Origin: an uncultured bacterium
GTDB lineage: Bacteria > Planctomycetota > Phycisphaerae > Phycisphaerales > SM1A02
Direction of reading: 5' to 3'
NCBI GenBank assembly: GCA_903898755.1
Contig: CAIUGT010000051.1
Span: forward strand, 17,627-81,626
Length of the DNA stretch: 64,000 bases
Shown here piece after piece: positions 27,754 through 36,563 of this stretch (the stretch's first letter is position 1; each line of letters starts with the position of its first letter). Below the pieces are notes generated by a model. The model worked only from the letters and a program-made list of their open reading frames with translations, was not told the DNA's origin and made no database searches. The position numbers and the translations under genes are program-made.

Positions 27754-28673
27754 GCGGCACCTCTGCGCTTGCGCGCGAAGAAAATCATGTTGCCAACAAT
27801 GATTAATCCCACCATGAGCAAATGCGCCACCAACTGCGGACCCATGCGCCGCTGCGCCTGCAAATATTTTGGCGGCGTCGCCACGCCATCAACCGCAAGC
27901 GACGCGTTGACCATGGATTCATATTCCGCCGCGCCTTTAATAGCGCCCAACAATCCAGCGATTTGCTGTGGGAAATATGGATACAACTGCGGCGCGCTCA
28001 CGCCAGTGCAACCCGTGACAAAATTCATTTTCTCGTTGTAGGCGCTGATGACATATTGCACCCACTCTTTGCTCCCGGGATAGCCCGCGCTAATGCTGAT
28101 GAGCAGCGGAAAATCTGAAACCATTTTCACGTCCTTCAACATTGGAATATTGCTGGTGGCCTCGCCGCGCGAATCTTTTGGAAACGCTTTTGCAAAATCC
28201 GTCAGCAGCAATTTCATCACGGCCTCATTGCCAGCTTGATAGCCCATGTTCACAAAGTCATCGCCCTCTTTCAGCGCGGGATAATCATCGCGAATGACAT
28301 CTTGAATAGTTTGCTGCGCAACTTGATTGCCCAGCGGCCACAGAGCGATGAACACCATGCGAAGATTTTTGGCGGCGCACTGGCGCACCAAACTAGTCGC
28401 CATGGGTTGCAACTCGCCAGCGCTGGCGGGGTCGTAATCAAAGGAAATCAGCACCAAAGTGCGCGCCGGCAAATGATCGATCTCTTCAAAGACCGCGCGC
28501 GCGGCCAAGGTTGGCGCCTCGGGCAACGTTTTTCCAGTCACGCCAATCCACAAGATGGGACCAGCCACGGCAAGAAACATAAGTAGGAAAATCCAGCGGC
28601 GATCAATGCGATCGAGCCGCTCAAACCATGGACGCACGGACGCGTTTGTGTTGTTGAAATTGCCGGAACTCAC
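27750..28673 (-). CDS. Bitopic membrane protein with a soluble domain
   Basis: This is a 307-residue protein with one hydrophobic segment near 27-46 and a second near 280-300 followed by RKRR, so the 230 residues between them probably lie outside the cytoplasm. That domain alternates beta strands and helices (TLVLISFDYDPASAGE, NLRMVFIALWP, SDFPLLISISAGYPG), like a Rossmann-type or receptor-like fold. It overlaps both neighbours by four bases (ATGA), so it is translated with them. No known domain is recognised. Its place beside other membrane genes of the cluster suggests it is a complex subunit. Confidence 0.6.
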   Translation of the reverse strand: MSSGNFNNTNASVRPWFERLDRIDRRWIFLLMFLAVAGPILWIGVTGKTLPEAPTLAARAVFEEIDHLPARTLVLISFDYDPASAGELQPMATSLVRQCAAKNLRMVFIALWPLGNQVAQQTIQDVIRDDYPALKEGDDFVNMGYQAGNEAVMKLLLTDFAKAFPKDSRGEATSNIPMLKDVKMVSDFPLLISISAGYPGSKEWVQYVISAYNEKMNFVTGCTGVSAPQLYPYFPQQIAGLLGAIKGAAEYESMVNASLAVDGVATPPKYLQAQRRMGPQLVAHLLMVGLIIVGNMIFFARKRRGAA

Positions 28674-29368
28674 GCGTCACCTCCACCAAGCCAACTGCGA
28701 TCAATGCCGAAAAGAATTCGCAAGCCCGTGGCCGCAACGCCAAGCGCAATGCCAATCATGATGGCGCGATTGCCCGCGGTGTTGAACACTTGCATGACAT
28801 AGATGCTGAGATTTTCCAAACGCAAACCCGACGCCCAGTCAGGGAACCAACCCGTCAGCACTACGCCAGCGAATGTGCGGCCAAGCAACACAATAAATGC
28901 CGTAACTAAAAGCAAGATGGCTTCTGTGTTCTTGGCGCGAAACGCGCGGAAAGCGGCGCTGGCCACAAAGAACGCCAGCAACGCAAACATGGTGCTGGTG
29001 AGCGGCGTGATCATGTATTCATAAATCCATCCAAAGGCCGAGCCTTCCATTTCATTGCTGCCGCTGTAAGGCGCCTGTGGAAATTGCTCGTTGGGATGAA
29101 TGCCAATTTTTCCAAGACCAATGAACAGCGTGATTAAAAAACTTCCAAGCGTGATGATGCTGTAGCCCCAACCCGCGTCGCGCCTGCTGAGTTTTTCCAA
29201 ATGTTGTTTGGCCAAACTTCCGGCGCCAAGCACAAACGCGATCGCGGCGACCACGTTGAAAACATCGGCGAACATTTCGCCCGCGCTTTCAGCCAGCGGA
29301 ACAAATGAACTCAGCATCATGGCGAAGCCGCCAATAATTGCGATCCACATTGGAATGATGCGCTTCAT
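28670..29368 (-). CDS. Six-helix membrane protein of the GlmL-like operon
   Basis: This is a 232-residue integral membrane protein with about six hydrophobic segments (near 8-25, 35-50, 70-88, 118-136, 150-172 and 195-220) and short polar loops; one longer loop holds PYSGSNEMEG. No signature motif is found. The ATG lies three bases after the stop of the DUF6754-like gene, and the gene's stop overlaps the next start. The tight packing on both sides argues that all these products act together. Function unknown. Confidence 0.6.
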   Translation of the reverse strand: MKRIIPMWIAIIGGFAMMLSSFVPLAESAGEMFADVFNVVAAIAFVLGAGSLAKQHLEKLSRRDAGWGYSIITLGSFLITLFIGLGKIGIHPNEQFPQAPYSGSNEMEGSAFGWIYEYMITPLTSTMFALLAFFVASAAFRAFRAKNTEAILLLVTAFIVLLGRTFAGVVLTGWFPDWASGLRLENLSIYVMQVFNTAGNRAIMIGIALGVAATGLRILFGIDRSWLGGGDA

Positions 29369-29371
29369 GTG

Positions 29372-30475
29372 TTAGCCACCCAACACTTTCTGCAAGCCGC
29401 CCAGGAACCAGCCGACGACCGCGGCATTGGGCGCCATGACAAGAATGGTTGACGCAAGCACGCCCAACGCGATCAACACCACCACGGCGAATTTGCCAAC
29501 GTCTTGCCCACGCAAAGTTCCAAGTTGCGCCGGTTCGCCGCTTAAATACGCGCTGGCCGCGAAAAATTCCTCGCCGATCAATGTGTAATCACAGGCCGCG
29601 ACAAAGAACGGAAGCTGGCTGCTTTCCGCAGTGCCGGCAATCTGAATTGCCCCGATGGCGTTGCCAGTTTCGGCAAAAATTAAACTCTCCGCGAAGAAAC
29701 AGCCCATGTAAAAACAAGTCGCGGGCTTCTCGCGCACCATGGAGCCAACCACGTGAGCCACATATCCAAATTGATCGTCGGTGATGTACGTGATGCGGTC
29801 GACGGAGAAACCGTCGGCGCGACCAGCCGAAAGATAACTGGCGCGCACCGTGTCGCGGGCAGCTTCCATGACAAGCGACCGGCACGTTGGCACTTCAATG
29901 GTCGCGTCGTATTCGGCGGCGGTCTTTGCAACGCGGCCAAGCATGGTTAAGCCGGCGACTGTTTGAATGTTGTCCATGTCTTGAATGCCGGGCACGAACA
30001 AAATAGATCGACCCATTTCCGTGGCGCGGCCCACCGCGTTGTCCACGGCCTCAAGCGCGGCGATGCGGCGAATGCGAATTGGCCGACCACTTTTGGCCAA
30101 CCAAACGGATACTGTGACGGCTCCGCCAATGAACACAATCCAAAGCAAAAGCCAGAGCTTTTCGATGTTAAACCAAGGGCGCTCGGGCATTGCATTTGGT
30201 GTGGCCGCCGAATTGAAATTGGTCGCCGCGTTGACGGGCTCCACCAGCGGCGCGTTTGCGTCTTGCTCTGGCGCGTTATGAGCCAAAACATTTTCCGCAA
30301 ATATATCTTGCGCGGCAACAGTTTGCGTGACAGGCGCAACTGACTCACTCATCTCGCTAGAAATTTCAAATGCAAACACGCGCGCGCAACACATCGCCAT
30401 GCATAGAAAGGTGGCAACGCATTTCCACGAATGATTCGTGAAGATCCTGCGTGGGACCTTGTGCGTAATGCGCAT
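29372..30475 (-). CDS. Membrane protein resembling DUF6754
   Basis: This is a 367-residue protein with a signal-like hydrophobic N terminus, a polar Asn/Ala/Pro-rich linker, a membrane segment near 107-127, a soluble region of about 200 residues and a last membrane segment near 335-355. The soluble region contains RGTEMGRS-like helices and the runs ILFVPGIQDMDNIQT, YLSAGRADGFSVDRI, YMGCFFAESLIFAETG and GEEFFAASAYLS. From memory this pattern matches the uncharacterised family DUF6754, found in clusters with GlmL-type proteins in other phyla; I cannot verify that here. It sits 21 bases after the lipoyl/KOW-like gene. Function unknown. Confidence 0.6.
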   Translation of the reverse strand: MRITHKVPRRIFTNHSWKCVATFLCMAMCCARVFAFEISSEMSESVAPVTQTVAAQDIFAENVLAHNAPEQDANAPLVEPVNAATNFNSAATPNAMPERPWFNIEKLWLLLWIVFIGGAVTVSVWLAKSGRPIRIRRIAALEAVDNAVGRATEMGRSILFVPGIQDMDNIQTVAGLTMLGRVAKTAAEYDATIEVPTCRSLVMEAARDTVRASYLSAGRADGFSVDRITYITDDQFGYVAHVVGSMVREKPATCFYMGCFFAESLIFAETGNAIGAIQIAGTAESSQLPFFVAACDYTLIGEEFFAASAYLSGEPAQLGTLRGQDVGKFAVVVLIALGVLASTILVMAPNAAVVGWFLGGLQKVLGG

Positions 30476-30496
30476 GCTGCCAATGTAGCCAAATTT

Positions 30497-31624
30497 TTAT
30501 ATCGCGATGCGCTCGACATTGGCGCGAGGCACGGTCACGGTGCCGCCGCGCTCAAGCGCAACTTCTAGCACGCGCGCCTTGCCGCCAGAGTCAAGCATGG
30601 CGGGCATTTCGGGTAGCGCCGAAACTGTTCCCAGCAAACCAAAATGCGGATCACGAATAATTCGCACGGCAACACCGGGGGCCAATTCACCGCCGGAATC
30701 GTGCGTGATTTCACTTGTGGAGCTAGGCACCTCATCAAGTGGAACAACAATTTCAGGCCGCATCACGCCCGCGCGAATTTGCGTTGCGCCGTTCACGCTG
30801 CATTCGCGCCCTTGATGGCTCGCAAGTAAATCAAATGTGCGACGCGCCATTGCGATCTCGCCGAAACCCTCGGTCAAAATAAGTGTGAGCCCGCACTTTT
30901 CGCTGCCCGTAATAGCCACGCCCAAGTCATAACCAAGAAAATCGCGAAGGTCGGCATCGTCCATGCCGCCAGAAACAATCGCCGCCACGCCAAGTGATTT
31001 CGCCTTGGCAATTGCCGCGGCCGTCATGCGCGCGCCGCCAATCACAACGCAGCCTTTCATCTCGGGGCGAATTAAATCTTCGTGCAATTCTTCTTCCGCC
31101 GCGCGACACGCAAGCGCAATGGGTCCGCGCGCCTCGCCGCCAACGCCAAAAATTCCTTGCACAAGCGCGGCGCTGGTTTCGATCACTGCGCCTTCGCCGG
31201 CCAACACTTCAACAACGCGCCCGGGCACGTGCGCCATAATTTCAATGGGCTGCGGCGCGCCGCGCAAAAAAACCATGCCGCTGGAATCGCTCACGCTTTC
31301 AATGGTGCCGGTGGCGGCGGCCTTCACGTCGGTCTTCATCATTCCAAACATTCCCTTGCTGCGCGCCATCACTTCGCCAGCGGTCACGGCCTCGCCAACT
31401 TTCTTCAACATCAAGGAAGGCAAATCTTTTGGAGGACACGCAAGCAGGCTGGCCACTTTCATGGGCGTGACGTCGCCTTCCAAATGGGTGAACGCGATCA
31501 CGGTTGCGCCCTGCACGCGGTCGCCCAGCGCCACTTGCACCTTGCCAGCGGTGGGCAAAGCGCGGCGAGTGCGATATATGCAACTGGCGCTGACGCGAAG
31601 ACCTGGTGTGTATGCCTTAGCCAT
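30497..31624 (-). CDS. Lipoyl-like and KOW-like domain protein of the GlmL-like operon
   Basis: This is a 375-residue soluble protein. The region 95-165 reads like a biotinyl/lipoyl-type or RnfC/NqrA-type barrel-sandwich (KAAATGTIESV, then HVPGRVVEVLAGEGAVIE), with no clear modifiable MKM lysine. The middle holds a nucleotide-fold-like stretch, VVIGGARMTAAAI and AAIVSGGMDD. The C terminus (LAPGVAVRII through TVTVPRANVERI) resembles a KOW motif of the type in ribosomal and NusG proteins. The gene lies 47 bases downstream of the GlmL-like gene. The combination is unfamiliar and I do not assign a function; it could be an adapter linking the ATPase to the membrane proteins. Confidence 0.6.
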   Translation of the reverse strand: MAKAYTPGLRVSASCIYRTRRALPTAGKVQVALGDRVQGATVIAFTHLEGDVTPMKVASLLACPPKDLPSLMLKKVGEAVTAGEVMARSKGMFGMMKTDVKAAATGTIESVSDSSGMVFLRGAPQPIEIMAHVPGRVVEVLAGEGAVIETSAALVQGIFGVGGEARGPIALACRAAEEELHEDLIRPEMKGCVVIGGARMTAAAIAKAKSLGVAAIVSGGMDDADLRDFLGYDLGVAITGSEKCGLTLILTEGFGEIAMARRTFDLLASHQGRECSVNGATQIRAGVMRPEIVVPLDEVPSSTSEITHDSGGELAPGVAVRIIRDPHFGLLGTVSALPEMPAMLDSGGKARVLEVALERGGTVTVPRANVERIAI

Positions 31625-31671
31625 GGGGTGATGAACTTGCTTTGTTATAGATATTCATATTGATTCTTTTT

Positions 31672-33564
31672 TTACCCATACACGCGCAACGCCTTAATCC
31701 ATTTGTTCAAGCACGCGCGGCGCTCAGACAAATCGGTGGGCAAAGCAAGTGGCCTGCCACGCGCGTCAAAGATCACGCCAAGGGGACCACCGCGAACTTT
31801 GCGCGTGACAGGTTTGCCAGGACCGGCGCCAAAATCAAATCCGCGCTCGGGGCGAACTTCTATGTCCGCCTCCGCGCCTGGCGAAAGCGCAACTTGCGCA
31901 ATGTCGCCGCACAGAAGCGCGCCACTGGCGTCGGAATCTTTGTGTTGCGTGCCGACCGAATTGTTTGAAACAGTCCCCTGCTGCGCATCGCCAGCTTGGG
32001 TGATCTTCATGGTCCACGCAAAACACGGCTTGGACATTTTCCCCTGGCCCTTGGCGCTGACCGCGCTGCCCAACACGATCAAGCAATCCTTCTCCACGAC
32101 TTCAAGCGCGGCCTGCGCATGCACACTTGCGAACACGCCCAAGTGCGGCATCATGAAAATGCTGTCCTTGGCTAGCTCAGTAAAACCTTCGGGCTCGAAA
32201 CTATCAAGCAACATTGCGGCGGTTTGCTCAAGACGCGGCGCGTGACTGAGCACGCCGCCGGAAGCCACCAGCAAATCCATGCGCATGCGGTCAACAAGGC
32301 TTGCACCCGCATCTTGCTGCGCAAAGACATCGCCCACAGTGCGCTGCTGCTGCACCCCTTTCAGATTTGTGGCAAACGAGCGATGCTGCACAAACGCAAG
32401 TCGCAAGGCTTCGCGCGCCACGGCTTGCTCAAAGATGAGCGCCTCCAACGTTTGCGGAATGGTGGTTGGCCGCACCATTTTATTTTTCACGCGGTTGCGA
32501 AGTTCGCGCTCATCCATGTCCACGTGCACCCATCGCAATACATTGTCCATGCCGGCCTCGGCGCACACATTTGAAATGGAATAACTCATTCCCAAATTCG
32601 CGCTGACCGTTCTATTAAATACGCCGTCGTACACGCTGAACACATCCGTGGTTGCGCCACCAATATCCACACACACCGCGTTAATGCCGCGGCGCTTTGC
32701 AATGTCCTGCAGAATGTCGCCCACGGCGCCAGGCGTTGGCATGATGGGCGCGTCGGACCAACTGATAAGTCGGTCGTATCCCGGCGCGTGCGCCATGACA
32801 TGCTCAAGAAATACATCGTGAATTTTCTCGCGCGCGGGTCCTAAATTTTCACGCTCAAGCGTTGGGCGCAAATTGTCCACCACGGATAAGTCAAAGCCAG
32901 GCGCGTCAAACACTTTGCGAATGGCGGCCACGGCTTCGCGATTTCCAGCATAAATAAGCGGCAATTGATACTCGCCGCCAAAACGCGGTCGCGGCTTGGC
33001 GGGCGCGATCAGTTCCGCAATTTCAACAACTTTGCGCTGGTCGCCGCCGTCGGTGCCACCAGAAATCAACACCATGTCGGGGCGCAGTTCGCGAATGCGT
33101 TGAATCTGCTCATGCGGCTTGCGGCGATCATTGCCCGCGATGGTGTCCATGACAATCGCACCCGCGCCCAAGGCCGCGCGCTTGGCGCTTTCGGCGGTCA
33201 TTTCTTTCACCACGCCAGCCACCATCATTTGCAAACCACCACCCGCGCTTGATGTGCTGACATACGCGTCGCAACCAATTGGGTCGCTGCGCGAAGTGCG
33301 GCGAATTATTTTTCCATCATCATCGATCAGGCGGCGGCCAGAAAGTTCTTGCAATTCCATAACGGCGTTGGTCACGCCCATGGTTACGTCGGCAAGTGGT
33401 TCTTCAACGGTGGTCGGAGCCTCACCGCGAAAAGTTTGGCGCCAGTGCCCATCTTTTTTCTCCAACATGATGGCTTTGGTGGTGGTGCTGCCGCAATCCG
33501 TGGCCACAACAATTTCAAGAGTGTCTTTGTTCAAGCTGCTCTGATTTTTTGCGGCGTCGCTCAT
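31672..33564 (-). CDS. GlmL/MutL-type ASKHA ATPase (glutamate mutase L family)
   Basis: This is a 630-residue ATPase of the actin/Hsp70/sugar-kinase fold. The phosphate-1 motif DCGSTTTK is at 23-30, phosphate-2 VDIGGATTDV at 299-308, and an adenosine motif VASGGVLSHA lies near 420. Further family features are STSSAGGGL, SGGTDGGDQRK and the NLRPTLERENLGPAR stretch. The family is named from the clostridial glutamate mutase operon, where GlmL (MutL) is thought to act as a chaperone or reactivase for a cobalamin mutase. No mutase subunit or B12-binding motif is encoded nearby; the neighbours are membrane proteins, so the role here is probably different. The ATG at 33564 is preferred over a TTG four codons upstream. 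It is unrelated to mismatch-repair MutL. Confidence 0.8.
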   Translation of the reverse strand: MSDAAKNQSSLNKDTLEIVVATDCGSTTTKAIMLEKKDGHWRQTFRGEAPTTVEEPLADVTMGVTNAVMELQELSGRRLIDDDGKIIRRTSRSDPIGCDAYVSTSSAGGGLQMMVAGVVKEMTAESAKRAALGAGAIVMDTIAGNDRRKPHEQIQRIRELRPDMVLISGGTDGGDQRKVVEIAELIAPAKPRPRFGGEYQLPLIYAGNREAVAAIRKVFDAPGFDLSVVDNLRPTLERENLGPAREKIHDVFLEHVMAHAPGYDRLISWSDAPIMPTPGAVGDILQDIAKRRGINAVCVDIGGATTDVFSVYDGVFNRTVSANLGMSYSISNVCAEAGMDNVLRWVHVDMDERELRNRVKNKMVRPTTIPQTLEALIFEQAVAREALRLAFVQHRSFATNLKGVQQQRTVGDVFAQQDAGASLVDRMRMDLLVASGGVLSHAPRLEQTAAMLLDSFEPEGFTELAKDSIFMMPHLGVFASVHAQAALEVVEKDCLIVLGSAVSAKGQGKMSKPCFAWTMKITQAGDAQQGTVSNNSVGTQHKDSDASGALLCGDIAQVALSPGAEADIEVRPERGFDFGAGPGKPVTRKVRGGPLGVIFDARGRPLALPTDLSERRACLNKWIKALRVYG

Positions 33565-33738
33565 GTTGATTGGCAAGCCTACACGCAGCGCGGTGGAATT
33601 TGATCAATTCCGTTTCATGTTTCAGATGGGACAGATTTTGAAAATGCCAAGGAAAATTGCGGAGGCTAGGGTTGTCTGAGCAAAAACCATGGCGTTTAGG
33701 CTTTGATTCAGATGGTGGCCATTGGCGATGAATTGTTT

Positions 33739-34152
33739 TCACACTGACGGCTGTGATGGCGGCGCTGACGGCGGATTGTTTTTGCTGGCGTGCATTTTTC
33801 CCTCGCGCTGAGTTTCCATTTCGTCCATGCGCTGCAACATCCATGCAATTGCTCCGCGTTTATCCAAATAATCCGCAACTTCTTTCCACGCGTTTTGATC
33901 AAGAAGAATTCCGGCGAAGGGCGAAAGCGCTTGCATGCCTTGACCCGTCAACACGCCAAGCGGGCGCCAACTTTCCAGAAAAATTCCCGCTGGTTGCGCC
34001 ATGCCGCGCTCCACAATTTTAGAAAGCAATTTTTCTACCACCACGCGCTGCGTGTCGGTGGGTTCGGCTGGACCAGGCGCGTCCACCGCAAAAGCGTGGC
34101 GAATTTTTTCACGCCACGACGCGGACGCCTTTGTATTGAACTTGTCACTCAT
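33739..34152 (-). CDS. Small helical hypothetical protein
   Basis: This is a 137-residue protein with no recognised domain. It is mainly helical, with a central Gly-rich turn (LTGQGMQALSPFAGI), an amphipathic helix with many Glu, Arg and Met near the end (WMLQRMDEMETQREGK) and a low-complexity Pro/Ser tail. No signal peptide or membrane segment is present. Its ATG overlaps the stop of the upstream membrane-protein gene (ATGA). The spacer to the GlmL-like gene downstream is 174 bases, so co-transcription is possible but less certain. It may assist the membrane protein encoded before it. Confidence 0.5.
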   Translation of the reverse strand: MSDKFNTKASASWREKIRHAFAVDAPGPAEPTDTQRVVVEKLLSKIVERGMAQPAGIFLESWRPLGVLTGQGMQALSPFAGILLDQNAWKEVADYLDKRGAIAWMLQRMDEMETQREGKMHASKNNPPSAPPSQPSV

Positions 34153-34616
34153 GATGAAACTGTATCCGTGGCCACGACTTGCTTGCATTGCATGCACAAC
34201 TGCTCAATGGCGTGCTTGCGTACTTGCGTGAACTGACCACGGCCAAGTGGCACGACCAAGCGCATTTGCCGCGACCGTCGCGAGCCGTGCTGAATCAACA
34301 ACAACGCGTCGCCGCCATCCTTACACGCCTGAATTGAATCCCATTGCATGCCGCGCACGCGCAGCGGTTCACGCACAATTATTTTTGTATCGCTCAGCGC
34401 AACATCGGTTGGCAAAAAGAAGCCGATCAGAGCCAAAAACATGCCCATGAGAGCCAGGCTGCCCCACATCCAATCGCCCGTGGCAAGCAATACCGCTCCA
34501 GCGAGCAGCATGATGATCACGCACGCCACCAAGCCTGTGAATGGCCGATCACGCGCAGGCCAACAGCGCCACTGCTGAGACAAGGATTTTGTAGATGAGT
34601 CCAGAATGTCGCTCAT
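34149..34616 (-). CDS. Two-helix membrane protein with PH-like C terminus
   Basis: This is a 155-residue protein with two hydrophobic segments (about 29-47 and 51-70) followed by a cytoplasmic beta-rich region whose pattern (TKIIVREPLRVRGMQWDSIQ) resembles bacterial PH-type domains (as in DUF304-like proteins). A CxxC pair, CMQC, lies near the C terminus. The start is the ATG at 34616; the longer frame lacks a convincing start. It opens the minus-strand run that leads to the GlmL-like cluster and is divergent from the transglutaminase-like gene across an AT-rich spacer of about 270 bases. Confidence 0.5.
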   Translation of the reverse strand: MSDILDSSTKSLSQQWRCWPARDRPFTGLVACVIIMLLAGAVLLATGDWMWGSLALMGMFLALIGFFLPTDVALSDTKIIVREPLRVRGMQWDSIQACKDGGDALLLIQHGSRRSRQMRLVVPLGRGQFTQVRKHAIEQLCMQCKQVVATDTVSS

Positions 34617-34888
34617 TGCGCCTCGCAATGAAATTGAACCACAAAAACTATTTGTATTTCGTGGAGTCGCTTCTGCATAAACAAATGCTAATGCCATGCC
34701 AGAAAAAAGTATTTTTAGAAATTCAACCAGAAAAAGAGTCGCGAAAAAAAAATTTAAAAATATTCAAGTACTCCGTATCAAATTTTTAAAAATTGCTGAG
34801 AAATAAAAAATAAAAATATTCCAAAAAATCCGACATTGCCTCTTGAAATTGCTTTCATTCAACAAGGGCATCTGTTTACGATGAACTC

Positions 34889-36499
34889 ATGCAAATCCAC
34901 CTCCGACAGACATTCAAACTCTGTGTGATTGGGATGCTTGCTGGTTGCCAAAGCGCATGGAAGACCACCCTGCTTATGCCGCCGCCACCCGATGCGATCG
35001 CGGTGAGCAACGACAAATTGAACGCGGCGCTTTTGAAAGCCGGAAATAATGAATGGCAAATCGAGCGCTTTCTGAATGACGCTGCTCAAAGCCATGACGA
35101 CGAAAAATTGGCCGCCGCGCGATGGCTTGTGGCGAACATGCCGGGCCAAGGATTTGCGCGCTATGAACTTGTGGACAAGGACAAAAAGGTCATTCCATTT
35201 GATCCGATCGCGTGCGGAACATTGGCGCAGGCGCAAACCGTTCTCGAAGCGCTGGAAAAAGATCACGGCGAACTTGATTTCAAAGTGACGCAATTCACAG
35301 AGGATCTCAGCGTGGCGCAAGCGGATTTTCTCACCGCCAATCTGGATCAAAGCCTGCACGCATGGCGCACAAATCCTTGGTGCAAAGGCATGTCGTTTCA
35401 AACTTTTTGTGAGCGCGTGCTCCCCTATCGCGGCACCAATGAACCGCTGGGTGCTTGGCGCGAAGATGTTCTTTCGCGCTTAGCGCCACTGCGTGAGCAT
35501 TGGATCAGCGAGAACTCGCCGTCGCAATCCGTTGGCCAAAGTGCTATGGCGGCCGCAACCGCATGGGTTGCGTTTAAAGATATTTATTACATGCACCCGC
35601 AAGATCAAAGTTGGAGCGAGATGTGCCTGAGCAAGGCGGGTCGTTGCGAGGACATCAGCAATGTCACAAGTTTTGCGCTGCACGCGGCGGGCGTTGCGGC
35701 CGCGAGTGATTATGTTCCCGCGTGGGCCGACCGCGACAACAATCACACGTGGGATGTGTTGCTTGATGGAAATGGAAAAGGTTCAACTGGGCTTTTCAAT
35801 CGCACGCTGAAGGTGTACCGCAAGAATTTTTCGCCGCAACCCGACGCGCTTGGTAGCACCCGCGCCAAGGACGAACCCGCCGCGCCAGGTTGGCTGCGTG
35901 GCGACACATATTCGGATGTGACGGATCAATATGGCGCCACGGTTGAACTTGATCGCACGCTTGAGGCCGCCCCTGCGGGTCATCGCTTTGCGTATTTGTG
36001 CGTGTTCAACGGTGGCGATTGGACGCCGCTTGCATGGAGCCAGGTGAACACCGAAGGGAAGGCGCACTTTTCAAAATTACGCACAAATGTGCTGGCTTTA
36101 CCAGCTTATTTCGTGGATGGCAAAGTGAAGCCCGCGGGTCCGCCGGTTCTTGTGCGTGAGAAGAATGAACATTCATGGCTTGATGGCGCGCCCGAAAGCG
36201 AACCTGCGGAGAAAAAAGAAATTGAAATTGAAATTGCCGCGGTGAGACCAGACACGCCCGATCACGACACGCAGATCACGCGTCCTCGCTTGCCCGTGAA
36301 AGCCGGCGCGGAGTACACGCTTCAATCATGGTGCAATGGCGCATGGAAAGAAGTTGGCAAGGCCGCCGCGCCAGCGGATGGCAGCGCGGTTGCGTTCGCG
36401 CATGTTCCGGCGAATCAATTGTTGTGGCTAACCACGCCCGACGGGAAAAAACTTGAGCGCCCGTTCACCGTTGAAAATGGCAAGCAAGTTTTTTGGTGA
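34889..36499 (+). CDS. Transglutaminase-like lipoprotein
   Basis: This is a 536-residue lipoprotein: lipobox LAGC (Cys20) after a short signal peptide, so it is anchored outside the cytoplasm. The centre has a transglutaminase-like core with Cys253 in AGRCEDISN, His286 in DNNHTWDVLL and Asp289, the Cys-His-Asp layout of the superfamily, preceded by an all-helical region (about 40-240). The C-terminal 150 residues are beta-rich and may bind a ligand. Members of this fold act as peptidases or cross-linkers, and the real activity is unknown. It is followed by a perfect hairpin that probably ends transcription. Confidence 0.75.
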   Translation: MQIHLRQTFKLCVIGMLAGCQSAWKTTLLMPPPPDAIAVSNDKLNAALLKAGNNEWQIERFLNDAAQSHDDEKLAAARWLVANMPGQGFARYELVDKDKKVIPFDPIACGTLAQAQTVLEALEKDHGELDFKVTQFTEDLSVAQADFLTANLDQSLHAWRTNPWCKGMSFQTFCERVLPYRGTNEPLGAWREDVLSRLAPLREHWISENSPSQSVGQSAMAAATAWVAFKDIYYMHPQDQSWSEMCLSKAGRCEDISNVTSFALHAAGVAAASDYVPAWADRDNNHTWDVLLDGNGKGSTGLFNRTLKVYRKNFSPQPDALGSTRAKDEPAAPGWLRGDTYSDVTDQYGATVELDRTLEAAPAGHRFAYLCVFNGGDWTPLAWSQVNTEGKAHFSKLRTNVLALPAYFVDGKVKPAGPPVLVREKNEHSWLDGAPESEPAEKKEIEIEIAAVRPDTPDHDTQITRPRLPVKAGAEYTLQSWCNGAWKEVGKAAAPADGSAVAFAHVPANQLLWLTTPDGKKLERPFTVENGKQVFW

Positions 36500-36525
36500 T
36501 GCATTGATTCACAATCTGCATTCGT

Positions 36526-36551
36526 GTCAATGAAGATCCATCTTCATTGAC
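36526..36551. terminator. Hairpin between convergent genes
   Basis: GTCAATGAAGA and TCTTCATTGAC form a perfect 11-base stem with a four-base loop, between the ends of two convergent genes. No T-run follows on either side, so it may be a bidirectional terminator of weak type or an RNA-stabilising hairpin. Confidence 0.5.
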
Positions 36552-36563
36552 GGGCGGAAATTG

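Noticed and set aside
30963..31631. Plus-strand frame of 222 codons
   Set aside because: It is antisense to the lipoyl/KOW-like gene in a well-packed operon; the composition is typical of a shadow frame.
31672..33564. DNA mismatch-repair MutL
   Set aside because: The MutL name is shared only by nomenclature. The motifs are of the ASKHA (actin-like) ATPase fold, not the GHKL fold of the repair protein.
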